Below the pieces are notes generated by a model. It was not told where the DNA came from. It was given only the letters and a program-made list of their open reading frames with translations, and did no database searches. The position numbers and the translations under genes were made by a program. From Lepidodermella squamata (lineage: Eukaryota; Gastrotricha), in contig JBLDXI010000024.1 in assembly GCA_047495785.1 (NCBI GenBank), positions 4,774,001 through 4,838,000 of the forward strand: a stretch of 64,000 nucleotides of DNA. The letters run 5' to 3'. The first letter of the stretch is position 1. The number at the start of each line of letters is the position of its first letter. Of this stretch, positions 18,840-30,203 are shown in pieces.

Positions 18840-21800
18840 ATGCTTACTCTGAGATCTGTGCTGAACCCCATTCTCGGAGTTCTGCTGCTATATGGTTGCA
18901 AAGCAGATGCTGCTTGCCCGGACAAAACAGGTTTCGCAAATTTGTGACAGCGGTGTTACGATTTCTGCAAGCGTTTCTTATTACCAGTATGCAGTTCACT
19001 ATCGGATTGCTTAAATGGAGGAAAATGCGTGAATAACCTGTGCTATTGCGAGCCAGGTTTTGTTGGGGAAACTTGCTCGGATAAAAGTGCGATTTTGACA
19101 AATCCTTATCGATAAACCTTGACATCTTCGCCATAGGCACATATGGTTTTCGATGTCGAAACGAAACGGAGGCAGCATTGTCTTGTAACTACCCGAGTTG
19201 TCTGAACGGCGGATCTTGTGCTGTCGGCGGAAATTCGAGTGAATGCATTTGCCCCGCGGGTTTTTCAGGCCAATATTGTCAATGTGAGTGTCATCTCTTT
19301 AAATTCTTTGAATTTCGGCATTTTTTTCATATTCTTAAGACCAGGATTGCGTTGGATCCTCGCCAAGTGAGTAATTTAACATACATTCCACGGAAGATAT
19401 GAAAACATCTTTTTTTAGCTTGTTCTTTCGACAATGATTGCGAAAGCACTGGATCGTGCATTCAAGGCTTATGTTACTGTTCCAGCGGATTTACCGGGTC
19501 TAAATGTGAAGTTATAGGTGTGTTTGCTCTTCATAACGTTTTCAGAACGATTTCATAAATATTAAAAATACGCAGCTGTTTTTAGCTTAGCAGTGCTTTT
19601 TGTCTTGAGCTAAAGCTAAAATGCTTATTATTTCGAGGACACACTGTATGTTTATATCATTGGGCCTCAATTGATATTAATTTTGAAGGGACCCATACTT
19701 GCCGAAACAGCGCAGTTCCGACCATTGGAAATGTGACATCGTGTCAATATCCGCACTGCTTGAATGGCGGGATTTGCGTGGGAGATGACTTATCTAATGC
19801 CTGCAAATGCCCAGTCGGCTATTCCGGACCAAATTGTCGAAGTAAGCATTTCCTATCGATTTCAAGAGGTCTTAGCCCCACCTTTTTCTCATAGACACTC
19901 CGGCATGCGACGAAAACCAGTCTGCAACTGGTATTTGATAAAATAAGATAATTAATTGTTGAGTCATTTTAAAATTTTACAGCTTGTAAAAGCGCTGCAG
20001 ACTGTAACAACAGGGGATGGTGTTACGGTGGTAAATGCTACTGCCGAGAGCCGTATTCGGGTACAAACTGCTTTGGCCAAGGTTCTTCCGCTTGATTTTA
20101 GCCTCTAAAATTCTTGATGACTTACTCTACTTGAAGATGGGTATGTCTGCCGCAACGAGTTAAGCCATCCTGATAATTCCGCGTGCTACTTCCCGAAGTG
20201 CGCTAACGGCGGTGTTTGTAAAGTTAACGGGACATCAAGTAGCTGCGAGTGCTTACCAGGATATGAGGGTCGCTATTGCCAAGGTTCGACTTGATAAAAA
20301 GCTCATGCTTCTTATTTAATGCAAGGGGCTTATTACAGTGACACCCCAATGCAAAGGCGGCGATCTTCCTGTGAGAGTTTGCGGTTCAAATGCAGACTGT
20401 TTCAATGGCGGGACTTGCTACGACAACAAATGCTACTGCCAAGCTCCTTACACGGGCGTTAACTGCCAAAGCAGAGGTAACAATTTTCTATCAATGAATA
20501 TCCACGTGTATATTCGTGATATTTTTATATTAGATACCCTTCTTTGCCAGAATCCTAACAAAACGTCGACTTGCTATTTTCCTAAATGCGAAAATAACGG
20601 CGAGTGCATTAGCACTGGAGTGGATGAGACTGCTAGCATTTGTAAATGCAAACCCGGTTTCCAAGGTCGCTATTGCGAAGGTAAGACTCCACTGAAAAAT
20701 TTAATCGGAATCATTTCCATAATGGAATATGAAAATAGAACAGACAGCTTGTTCCGACGAGGCAGCAAATGTTTGCTCAGATGATGCAGACTGTGCGAAC
20801 GGAGGCACATGCCGAGGAGGTCTGTGTTTTTGCAAGGAACCATTCACTGGTATAACTTGCCTTGCTAGAGGTTAGTTGCCAATTTTTATCTCTTTGGAAC
20901 AAACATGGAACGTTCAAGCCTTTCAGATACTTTCACGTGTAGAAATGACAACAACTTGCTGACGTGTCGGTACCCCAAATGCCAGAATGGAGCTGTTTGC
21001 CGCGTTGAAGGATCATCGAGTCGCTGTGAATGCCCGAAAGGCTTCAGCGGCCGCTATTGTCAGAGTAAGCCTAGTCTTGAATCCTGACATTTCGACCTTA
21101 AATCCTATTTGATCTTCCAGCTAGCTGTGGCTTCTCAGAACCAGGTTAATTGCGATTTTTTCTAATTGCTGATAACAAAGCTTTTAATCCTCGTTTAGTG
21201 TGTAAAACTGATAATGAATGCGGCGGGACAAGCAAGGGAACTTGTTATTTGGGTTACTGTTTCTGCAAAGACCCTTTTACCGGTCCTAGATGTGATAATT
21301 CGGGTTTGCTTTTTTAACTAAACAACGTCGACCACTGAAGCATTTCGACTGTTACAGACACGCACGTTTGCAGGAATGACCTTAGCACCGATTCTTGCGC
21401 CCTTCCTGTATGTCTAAACAACGGCAAATGCGTTGCAACTGCAGATTCAAGCAAATGCGAATGCCCTGATGGCTACTCAGGTCGCTACTGCCAAAGTGAG
21501 AGTTCAGATCTCGAAAAGAGGAGGCACTACAGTAATTGATTTTTTTTCATTTAGTACCAGCCTCGTGTGACATTTCTCAGGCTCCAAAGGGTGAGATCAA
21601 CAATTTTTTATATTGGAAAATTGCTTATTATCGCTGCAAAATTTCAGCTTGTCGAACATCAACTGATTGCTACAATCGTGGCTTTTGTCATCAGGGCAAG
21701 TGTTATTGCCAATCTCCTTATTCTGGCACGAACTGCCAGGAACAAGGTTAGTCTTGATTCAAATTAGTCGCTGAATTCTATCAAAGGTTACCTCCATTTC

Positions 21801-24800
21801 AGACACTTTAATGTGTCAGAGCAGCGGGGTTGACCCAAAGTTGAATCCTATCCCTTGCTATTTACCGAAATGCGCAAACGGCGGAACGTGCAACGTTACT
21901 TTGACTTCCAGTCAATGCGATTGTTTACCTGGATATGAAGGCCGTTATTGCCAGAGTGAGTTCTCAGACCTGTGGCCTGATTCAACAAAAATTTGAATTT
22001 TCTAGTCACGCCCAATTGTAAAAGCGGAGATATACCTCCTACCGGTGAGATTTAATGATATTAAGAGTTAAACTTTTAGAAATTTTGGGCATCTAGTTTG
22101 TCAGTCCAACTCGGCCTGCAGCAATGGAGGTACTTGCTATCAAGGAAAATGTTACTGCAAGGAGCCTTTCAGTGGGATCAATTGTCAAAACAATGGTAAA
22201 TATCTAAATTTCCCGAACGATCTTCGAGAAATTTTCTTCCAGGAACTATAATGTGCCAAGCTGATGAGATTGCGTCAACTTGCTACTTTCCCAAGTGTGA
22301 ATATGGAGGAAAATGTTTAGTGGATGGGACTTCGAGTCGCTGCGAATGTGAAAGTGGATTTAGAGGATACTACTGCGAAGGTCGTGTTTCTTTTTTGAAT
22401 AAGCGGCGAAAGTGGCAACAATTTTCTTACAGATCAATTCGCATGCTCTGATTCCATAAGCGTGTGTAAGAGTGACGTAGATTGCAACAACAACGGAAGA
22501 TGTGAGGATGGACTATGCTACTGCAAACCACCATTTACCGGTGCGACCTGTTTAGCAAGAGGTTTAGTTAAATTCGCTAGCAATTGTGCTCTTTCCAATT
22601 GAGCAATTTCTAGATACCTTCATTTGTCGCGATAACGATCACCTAGAGACATGTCTACTACCAAACTGTTTCAACGACGGAAAATGCATTTGGGAGGGTT
22701 CGTCCAGCTACTGTCAGTGCCCAGAAAACGCTAACGGAACTTATTGTGAAAGTGAGTGTGCATGAGTTTCATGATTTTCCTGAAGCCGATATAATCCAAT
22801 CGTTTTCTGCAGATTTATTGTATAGCACGACAAAGGCTCCGACCACAGCTTACGTGTCAACTGAGTCTATTGAGATAACGACACTTCCATCTGATCAATC
22901 AGAGTCTACAACATCAGAAGCGACTCAGTCCCAGACCGATGATCCAGTTACAACCCCAACATCCACAGATGATTATACTGATCCGAGTGTAACAGAAGCG
23001 ACCACTATGGTCTCCTCAGATCCATCACTCGTATCAGATTCCACTACCACTCAAACAGTTACTGATCCATCTTCAGATATCACAACAGCTCTCATTCCCG
23101 AGGATACTGAAAGCACCACAGATGTTCCCATCGAAACTACCACGGATGGTGAGCCAGAATCGACTAACCCGACCACACTTTCCACTCAGATTGCCGATCA
23201 AGAAACAACCCTTGAATCGACCACAGAGAGTATTACAGACTCAGTTGTAACTGATCCCAATCTGACGACGGACCAAGATTCCGGAAATACCCAAATCACA
23301 CCAGAAACGACAGCGTCTGTAACAGAAGACGAAGAAGCATCGACCACGATTTCTGCTGATACTATGGATCCGGGCACCACTATAGCGGACATCACGGATC
23401 AAGTCACTGAGCTAACATCAGAACCAATTACTGATTCGTCCGAATCTTCAGATCAACCTACAACTGCTGCAATGACATCTGATTCTACGATTGAAGTTGG
23501 TAGTGTTGAAACCACAGTTTCGGCTGAGACATCTGACCCAACAGTTACAATTGAAGTTACAGCTGAATCATCTATAACGTCCTCTTCGCAAACAGAGACT
23601 TCGGATCCAACTGTTAACCCAGACGGCACAACTGAGGGGTTGGCCACTGAAACGTCACCGGAAGATGTCACTAGCTCTGACCAACCGACAACTGATGTGA
23701 CCGATGCCTCCCCCTCAGTAACATCCGAGTCTGACCTACAAACGACAGTTTCATCCCCTGCTTCAGAGGAAACCAATGATCCCACCACTGGGGATCAAGA
23801 TTCAACAATCGCTGTGACTTCAACCACAGATCCGGTGCAAGATCCTACAACCGAAGTGACTCCTTCACCTACTGAGGTGACAGATGCGGAATCCACTACA
23901 GAGCAGTCTCCAGTATCAGAGGATACCACGGCTGCCACTACTACTGACGAGCTAGCTTCAACCCCAATCCTGATCGATCCCACAGCTGAAGTCACTTCGG
24001 CACCTGTAACTAATGAGGCGACAGAGTCGGGATCTACCGCGGAAGAATCAACTGCAACTACCAGTAGCGTATCAGATGATGGAAGCTCCACTCCGTCTCC
24101 ATTAGATCAAAGTACAGCATCAGAAATCATTACGGAATCTATTACAAGCGCATCGGAATCGACAACTGCGATGATCACAGAACCAGACTCTCCGGAAACT
24201 GGGTCAACTACTGAATCTGTTCCGGATTTGACCACTGAACTATCCGCTGAAACATCAACGTCATTGGTGGATCAATCTACTGCAACCGCTGAAATTACTG
24301 CAGTGACCGAACCTATCGGGGAGTCCTCAACCACCCCCGACTCAATTTCAGATCAGACCACGGATCCCTTCAACCCCACTGAAAGTGCGACTACAGCAAG
24401 TTTTCTATCAACTGAGGGCGCTACGAACCCTGAGGAGACCACGAAACCCTTATCTGAGCAAACCACGGAGTCCTCCACTGACGCAGTAGTTACAACAGAT
24501 TCAGACTCTGGCTTATCAACTACAATTTCCGCCGATGCGACAAGTCTCACCTCTGAATCATCAATTACATCTCAACCTGAAACTGTTCCAACGACACCCG
24601 AAGAGGCGGTAACTTCAACCCAGGCTATCACAAACGAGCCAGCTACTGAGGACTCAAGTTCTCAGCCAACAGTTGACCCTCTAACTACAGATTCGGGGTC
24701 CGGAACCACTGAGGAGCAAACAACAGGAGACTCGACAGATGAAGTTACTACTGTTACCTCGGAGCTTAAAACAGATTCAGTCACAGATGCTGGGTCAACA

Positions 24801-26097
24801 ACCTCTGGGCAGATTGATCCTGAAGTAACAACAGATGGCTTGACAACGCAAGGAACGACTGAGAGCCCTGGGTCCGAAACTACCACTGAAGTTGAGGCTA
24901 CAACAACTGGGAAAAGAGTGATAACAACCGAAAATCCTGTGACGAGGGACCCAGATGAGCAATTCAAGATATGTAAGTTTTCCCGCTGATCAAGCCCACC
25001 GAATGAACCATCGGCCATATTACCTTGCGTTCTCAGATATTGCCGCTAGAATCACTGTCAATCAAATAGTCATCGATGGCCAGGAGACATTCTGGACGCC
25101 ACAAATGGCAATAGGTTCTTCTCTGAGCACGAAGGTTATTGCAACTTTCGAAGAGGCTGTAAGCTACTGCAGGCCAGTCGAACATCGTTTTACTGTCAAT
25201 TTCTCATAGGTTAGGGAGATCTATCTTGGTGCCGAAATTAAACTGGATGAAGTTTCAATAACGAAGCTAAGGTTCGTATCGCAAGAACAAGATACATAAA
25301 CTAATATAGATCCTTAATGCTGACTTTTCCTTACGCAGTGAGTACATCACGTCTTCTCGAGGCTATTTCCTGTCAACACGAGCCAACAACGGAATCACAG
25401 CCACATACGAGACCACCGTAATAGGTTACAGCGAGCAAGTTGCCGGTGTGCTACCTGGCCAGGGCTCAAGTATAACGGATGTCACGGAGACTATGAGTTC
25501 AATTGTCACCCTAATATCTCGAACTTATGAAAAAACGGACCAATTCTACCAGAAATTCGGTAAAAATGGGAAAATCCTCGAGCATGCTGTTACTCGGGCC
25601 GTTTTGGGACGTAAGTGATTAAACTTTGAATTAGGAAATTTGAATTAGTTTCAAATCCTTGTAGCCGCTGATGACAGTAATAGCAGTGATTTGGAAGATT
25701 GGGAAATCGCTCTAATCGTTATCGGATGCTTGTTGGCTGTTGGAATCCTTGTTATAGGATGTGTCTTTGTCTACCTTAGAAGAAGGTGAGATCGCTAAAT
25801 CTTCAATATTTCACTCTCCATTATTTGAAATCTTTTAGGAAACCCGCAGCAACGGCTCTCGATAATTCATTTGAGGTGAAGCAAAATCAATCAATTGCAT
25901 CAATGGACCGAAGCGACTACTACGGCCGGACGAAAATGCCTCGAGCTGGAACTATAGCCGTGACGAGTCTCGTCATGATGGACAGGTCGGGTGTTCTAAA
26001 GGAAGATGAAGAGGAGGGCGAAAACGCGCCTAAGGATGGCAAGAACATCTACGACTCGGCTGTGCCTAAAACTAGCCTGGGCGAGGCCCAATTTTGA
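18840..26097 (+). CDS. Membrane mucin with 18 EGF-like modules, Thr/Ser-rich stalk and SEA-like region
   Basis: Exon 1 (18840-18930) encodes a signal peptide. About 18 short exons follow between 18988 and 22750, each an EGF-like module; the junctions I checked are all phase 1. Modules alternate between a long form (CYFPKCxNGGxC, GFxGRYC) and a short form (DCxNGGxC, CYCxxPFxGxNC), suggesting growth by duplication of a two-module unit. One large exon, 22813-24972, encodes 720 residues rich in Thr, Ser, Glu and Asp with very few Cys or aromatic residues, a mucin-like stalk likely to be O-glycosylated. Exons 25037-25158, 25210-25271, 25339-25610, 25665-25785 and 25839-26097 add a mixed alpha/beta region resembling a juxtamembrane SEA domain, one membrane segment (IALIVIGCLLAVGILVIGC) and a cytoplasmic tail of about 90 residues with Tyr sites (DYYGR, IYDSA). 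It is probably an epithelial surface glycoprotein. The SEA assignment is by pattern only. Confidence 0.85.
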
Positions 26098-26661
26098 TTG
26101 ATTATGCTGTGATTATAGGCCGTAAAATTGAATTGTTTAAACCTATACATTTGTCATATTTCTTTGCAGTTTAAATGCATGACCTTTGACAATAAATTTG
26201 AACAGAATAAGGAATCCAATAAAGGAACGAAATGTGTCTTGAATTTGCAAATCTTAACCCGGGAAGAATCTGGAAAACTTACCTGTTCATTGATTATGAG
26301 ATCAATGAAATTCGCAAGATTATTCTCGAGCATCACTACAAGAACCAGCAATTTTTTGAACATTATTCTAGCGAAATTTAAAATTTAAAATATTTTTTAA
26401 AATTTCAGGCGAAGTTCAAAATGTTTTAAATAAATTTTAAAATTAGAAATTTCAAGTTTTACGAAGAAATTACCCGAATACAATGAAAAATAGAATTTTC
26501 GAACATTACTATGCTATTACAAAAACTAAAATTACGCGAGTGAGGATCAGCTTTTGTTACACAATCGATTTTAAATCGAACTAAATCGAGGTCAAAATTG
26601 CTACTGAACCGCGTAAATCGCCTCAGTATAGTTCACACTCATTTTCCAACATCAAAACATC
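26098..26661. other. Intergenic, AT-rich, nothing recognised
   Basis: Runs of AAATTT-type low-complexity sequence. No gene, RNA or inverted-repeat element seen. Confidence 0.45.
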
Positions 26662-28676
26662 ATGAAACAAGCCATCGCTTTTACGCAGGCATACGAAACC
26701 TTCAAAACCCACGAAATCTACCGCAATTTCTCCGGCGGGCCGCCGTCAGCTCAACTCGGCGGCTTCTGGCTAATGCCATGGCTGCCTCAAATCTACCCAG
26801 TCATTAAAAAATTCCCAGTTCGAGAAACCGACATCTGCCTGTTGTCCTTCCCGAAAAGCGGCGTCAACTGGCTGCACTACATTTGCTACCTGCTTCAAAC
26901 CGGCGATTTCGAGGGCAAGTCCGAGTGTGAAATGCGCGTCCTCGAAATGCCGCGCCCGCCCGACACGCTTGAGTCGTTCGCCGCGCAATCAACGCCGCGC
27001 CTCATTTGCTCGCATTTGCCGCCAAAATTTTTGCCCGATCGAATTTTCAACGGTAAGGTGATTTATTTGTACCGCAATGCAAAGGACACGGTTGTCTCGC
27101 TGTACCACCACTACGAGGCGAATGTCCCGTTCAAAGAGTGGGCATTTGACGGCAATTTTGAAGATTTGGCGAGGCGTTTCATGGACGGGCGAGTCACCTG
27201 GGGGCCGTATTCCGAGCATTTAAAGGCCTATTATGAACTGTTTAAAAGCGGCAAGCCGATGCTATTTTTGAGCTATGAAGAACTCAAACAGGTTTGAAAT
27301 TTTCAAATTTAATTAAAAAACTCCTCTACGATCTCAAAATTGGCATAAAAAACCAACTATTTTTTAATTTTGAAGAATTTGAGGAAACATTTTTTGAAAT
27401 TCTAGAAAATAAATATTATTCAAATTTTATTAAAAATCAAAATTTCGGAATCTCAAGTGAAATCTTTTAGGGTGATACAAGCAGCCCTTGTGGCCTAATG
27501 GCAAGGCGTCGGCCTCCTAAGCCGAAGATTGCGGGTTCGAGTCCCGCCGGGGGTGCAATATTTTTAGATTTTTTTGGTTTCGAAATTTTAAGTAAGGTGG
27601 CTGCAAAAAGTATTTCGCCCCTGGTGGGACTCGAACCCACAATCTTTGAATTAGAAGTCCAACGCCTTGCCATTAGGCCACAAGGGCTCGGCGGAACAAC
27701 CTCAATGTCTATAAATATTGAATTAGAATTTTCCGAAACAAAACAAAATCAAAAGTTTATTTTCAAAATTTATCCAGAATACTAAATACAAATTAAGGGT
27801 GATTTCACATATTCTACAGAAAATTTTAAACTTCGTCCCAAAATTGCTTCGAAAATTCAAAAAATTTAAAATTTGAATTTAAAATTATGAAATATCTAAA
27901 AGTTTGAAGTTGGAAATGTGAAATTTAGGTAGTTTTAAATCTGGAAATTTGAAATTTGAATGAACTTTTGAAAATGACATTTCGAAATTTGAAAATTTGG
28001 AATTCTGAAATTTCGGAAATTTTAAATTTGGAATTCTGAAATTTCGGAAATTTTAAATCTGAATATTTGAAATTTTAGAATTTTGATATCTGGAATATTT
28101 GAAATTTGAATGAACTTTTGAAAATGAAATTTCGAAATTAGAAATTTTGAAATTTTGAATTTTGAAAAATTCTCGTGAAATTCGAAAATTTGAAAATTTG
28201 GAATTCTCAAATTTCGGAAATTTGAAATCTGAATAGGTATTTGAAATCTGAAAAAAAATTCAATTTGAAAGTTGGAAATTTGAAACTTCGAGAATTTTCT
28301 TCAGGATACGCTTGGTAGCGTTCGGCAAATCGCGGCCTTTCTCGGCAAATCCATCGACGAAGCAATTATATCTCGAATTTGCTACGCAACATCATTCGAA
28401 CAGATGCGCTCGAATAAGGCCGTTAATTGGGACAAGTTGAAACGGTACGGCGCCTGGCGACGCGATAAAGACTTCATCCGCAAGGGTCAAATCGGCGATT
28501 GGCAGAACTATTTCACGGATCCTAACCTGCTAGCTGAGTTTGACGCGTGTTTCAAGGCGAAATTGCCGGCTGATTTGAAAATGATCGATGAGTCGAATTT
28601 CGATTGCGATGATGAAATCTCGGACGCAGCCTCGGCTCATGAAAGTCTTGATAGCGAAGATTCTGGCCAATGCTAG
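26662..28676 (+). CDS. Cytosolic-type sulfotransferase (SULT family)
   Basis: Exons 26662-27291 and 28305-28676, phase 0, give 333 aa. The family transfers sulfate from PAPS to small hydroxyl or amine acceptors in the cytosol. Visible hallmarks are the PAPS 5' phosphosulfate loop SFPKSGVNW (residues 62-70, with Val-Asn where Thr-Thr is usual), the catalytic-base His in SHLPPKFLP (residue 118), the 3' phosphate site YRNAKDTVVSLYHHY (residues 137-151, Arg138 and Ser146), and the C-terminal RKGQIGDWQNYF (residues 269-280). There is no signal or transmembrane segment, so it is not a Golgi tyrosylprotein sulfotransferase. The acidic C-terminal extension is longer than usual. The 1013 bp intron holds two tRNA-Arg genes in opposite orientations and a low-complexity tract. 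The substrate cannot be inferred. Confidence 0.93.
27484..27555 (+). tRNA. tRNA-Arg (CCT), inside the sulfotransferase intron
   Basis: 72 nt; anticodon loop CTCCTAA, stem TCGGC/GCCGA, good T arm. The acceptor GCCCTTG pairs with CGGGGGT only through several G-U pairs, including the terminal one, so it may be slightly degraded. Confidence 0.82.
27616..27687 (-). tRNA. tRNA-Arg (TCT), inside the sulfotransferase intron
   Basis: 72 nt; anticodon loop CTTCTAA, stem TTGGA/TTCAA with one G-T pair, acceptor GCCCTTG paired with CAGGGGC, discriminator G. It is 60 bp from and antiparallel to the Arg-CCT gene, and the two share most of their 5' half. Confidence 0.9.
27830..28300. repeat. AT-rich low-complexity tract with tandem GAAATTT-type units
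   Basis: Irregular repetition of GAAATTTGAAATT-like words. A unit containing GGAATTCTGAAATTTCGG is repeated at about 31 bp spacing near 27999-28060, and a segment containing GAATGAACTTTTGAAAATG occurs twice. It lies in the sulfotransferase intron. Confidence 0.75.
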
Positions 28677-30203
28677 ATCAATTTGTTTTATCGGTACTAC
28701 CTATAGCTCCATTTCAACTTTGCTTTCGCTAATCAATCTGGGAATAAATAATTATTGTTGTTTCAAACCTCGTTTCTATTAGTAGCAACTTTTCGATATT
28801 TATACCAATTAATTAACAATTTTAAAATTAATGAACCTAAAATACTGCTGAACCTTCTCATCTGTCCCACAATCCACAATCCACGACGTTGCGAAATGAA
28901 AAACATGGTTTATTTTTTAATCTCCCAGTTTTTCTACGGGTTGGCTTACCTAGCCCGTGATTAAAAAACGGTGATATTTTATTTCCGGCTACCTAAAACT
29001 TTTCGAGTTGCAGCAAACAATAATGCACCAGGGTGATTCAATAAATCTCCTCAGATCGCCAAGTACATATACTTATGGTGCGTGGCATTCGCTTGGTGGT
29101 CCGGACATGAAGGCAATTTTTTGTTCCAACTTGCATAACATTCAGAAACATTTATTTTGATTTTCTTTATTTCTTGCTGCGGAGTCGAATTGTTCACATA
29201 CCGAGGAAAAGCAAATAATGCTGAAACTTCTCCAATCCGCGAAGTTACGAAATGAAAAAGACTTCGTTCGTTGAATCTTCCTATTGTTCCGTGGGTGGTC
29301 TTGCCTTGTGCGTGATTAAAAAGTGGCAACGCGGGCTATCTAATACTTTTCGAGCTGCAGCAAACAATAATGCGCCAGGGTATCACGACTAATCTCCTCA
29401 GATCGCCTCTTGTGGTGCGTGGTGGTCCGGATATGAAGAAGGAACTGTTTGTTTGGTTCACATCTTGTCTTCCGCGTTGCAGCTGGGAATGCATTACTTT
29501 GTTTCAAAATCTCAAAAACTCGCAAACTTTTTGTTCACAGCCTCTGCGAAGATGCACTTGATATCCTCCGCCTCGTTCTGGCCCGCAAGGAAACAGTGCT
29601 TTGTTTATTACAGTCCCAAGTCCCAAGGGAAAACAGGCTTGATTACCAGCTTTTTCGTAAATTTACAGAATACGGGTAAGGGGGTGGTTTTCTTTGCCAG
29701 CACATTTTCTGCTTGGATCTCCACGGAGGTTTTCACCGGAGCAGAAAAATAATAGAGCAGACTCTATTACCTTAGCGTTACCTCCGATAACAGCAATCGT
29801 GTAGACCCCTTGCTAATATCGAGGGAGCATTGTATTCAGAATATTTGTCAACGGAGCTACTTTCGCATCTTGCGGAATGCACAGAATTTTACGCTGAATT
29901 TAATGCTATATGTCTATTTTGAATTATGATGGTCAATTATGAAATCATACGCAGCTCCTAAAACGGTTTGAGCACGTTGAAAGTCCGAAATTTGTAAGAC
30001 CCAAAAATAGTTTCACATAGATTCCGCAGGGTAAGGAAACCCTTCATGGTTAGGCTTCCATTTTCGCGAACAAGCTAAGCCTTTGAGTCTCAATATCGAA
30101 ATGATGGTCCCCTAATGGCCTTTATAAGTATCGCAGGTTATGCATATGTGCTGCGTTTGATGTAGAATTTTATTCATTCATTTATGAACATTCTATAGAA
30201 AAA
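28677..30203. other. Intergenic; diverged direct duplication
   Basis: Segments at about 28834-29058 and 29212-29407 are diverged direct copies: both end GCAGCAAACAATAATGC, GCCAGGGT or ACCAGGGT, then TCTCCTCAGATCGCC. No coding frame with a recognisable domain was found. Confidence 0.55.

Noticed and set aside
23198-25018. Several long Val/Ser-rich open frames on the minus strand
   Set aside because: They mirror the Thr/Ser-coding mucin exon; ACN and TCN codons read backwards give Val and Ser-type codons without stops. No domain or splice context.
26662-28676. Sulfotransferase as the enzyme sulfating the tyrosine clusters of the sushi proteins
   Set aside because: The motifs are of the cytosolic SULT type without signal or membrane anchor; tyrosine sulfation needs a Golgi TPST. 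Proximity alone is not evidence.
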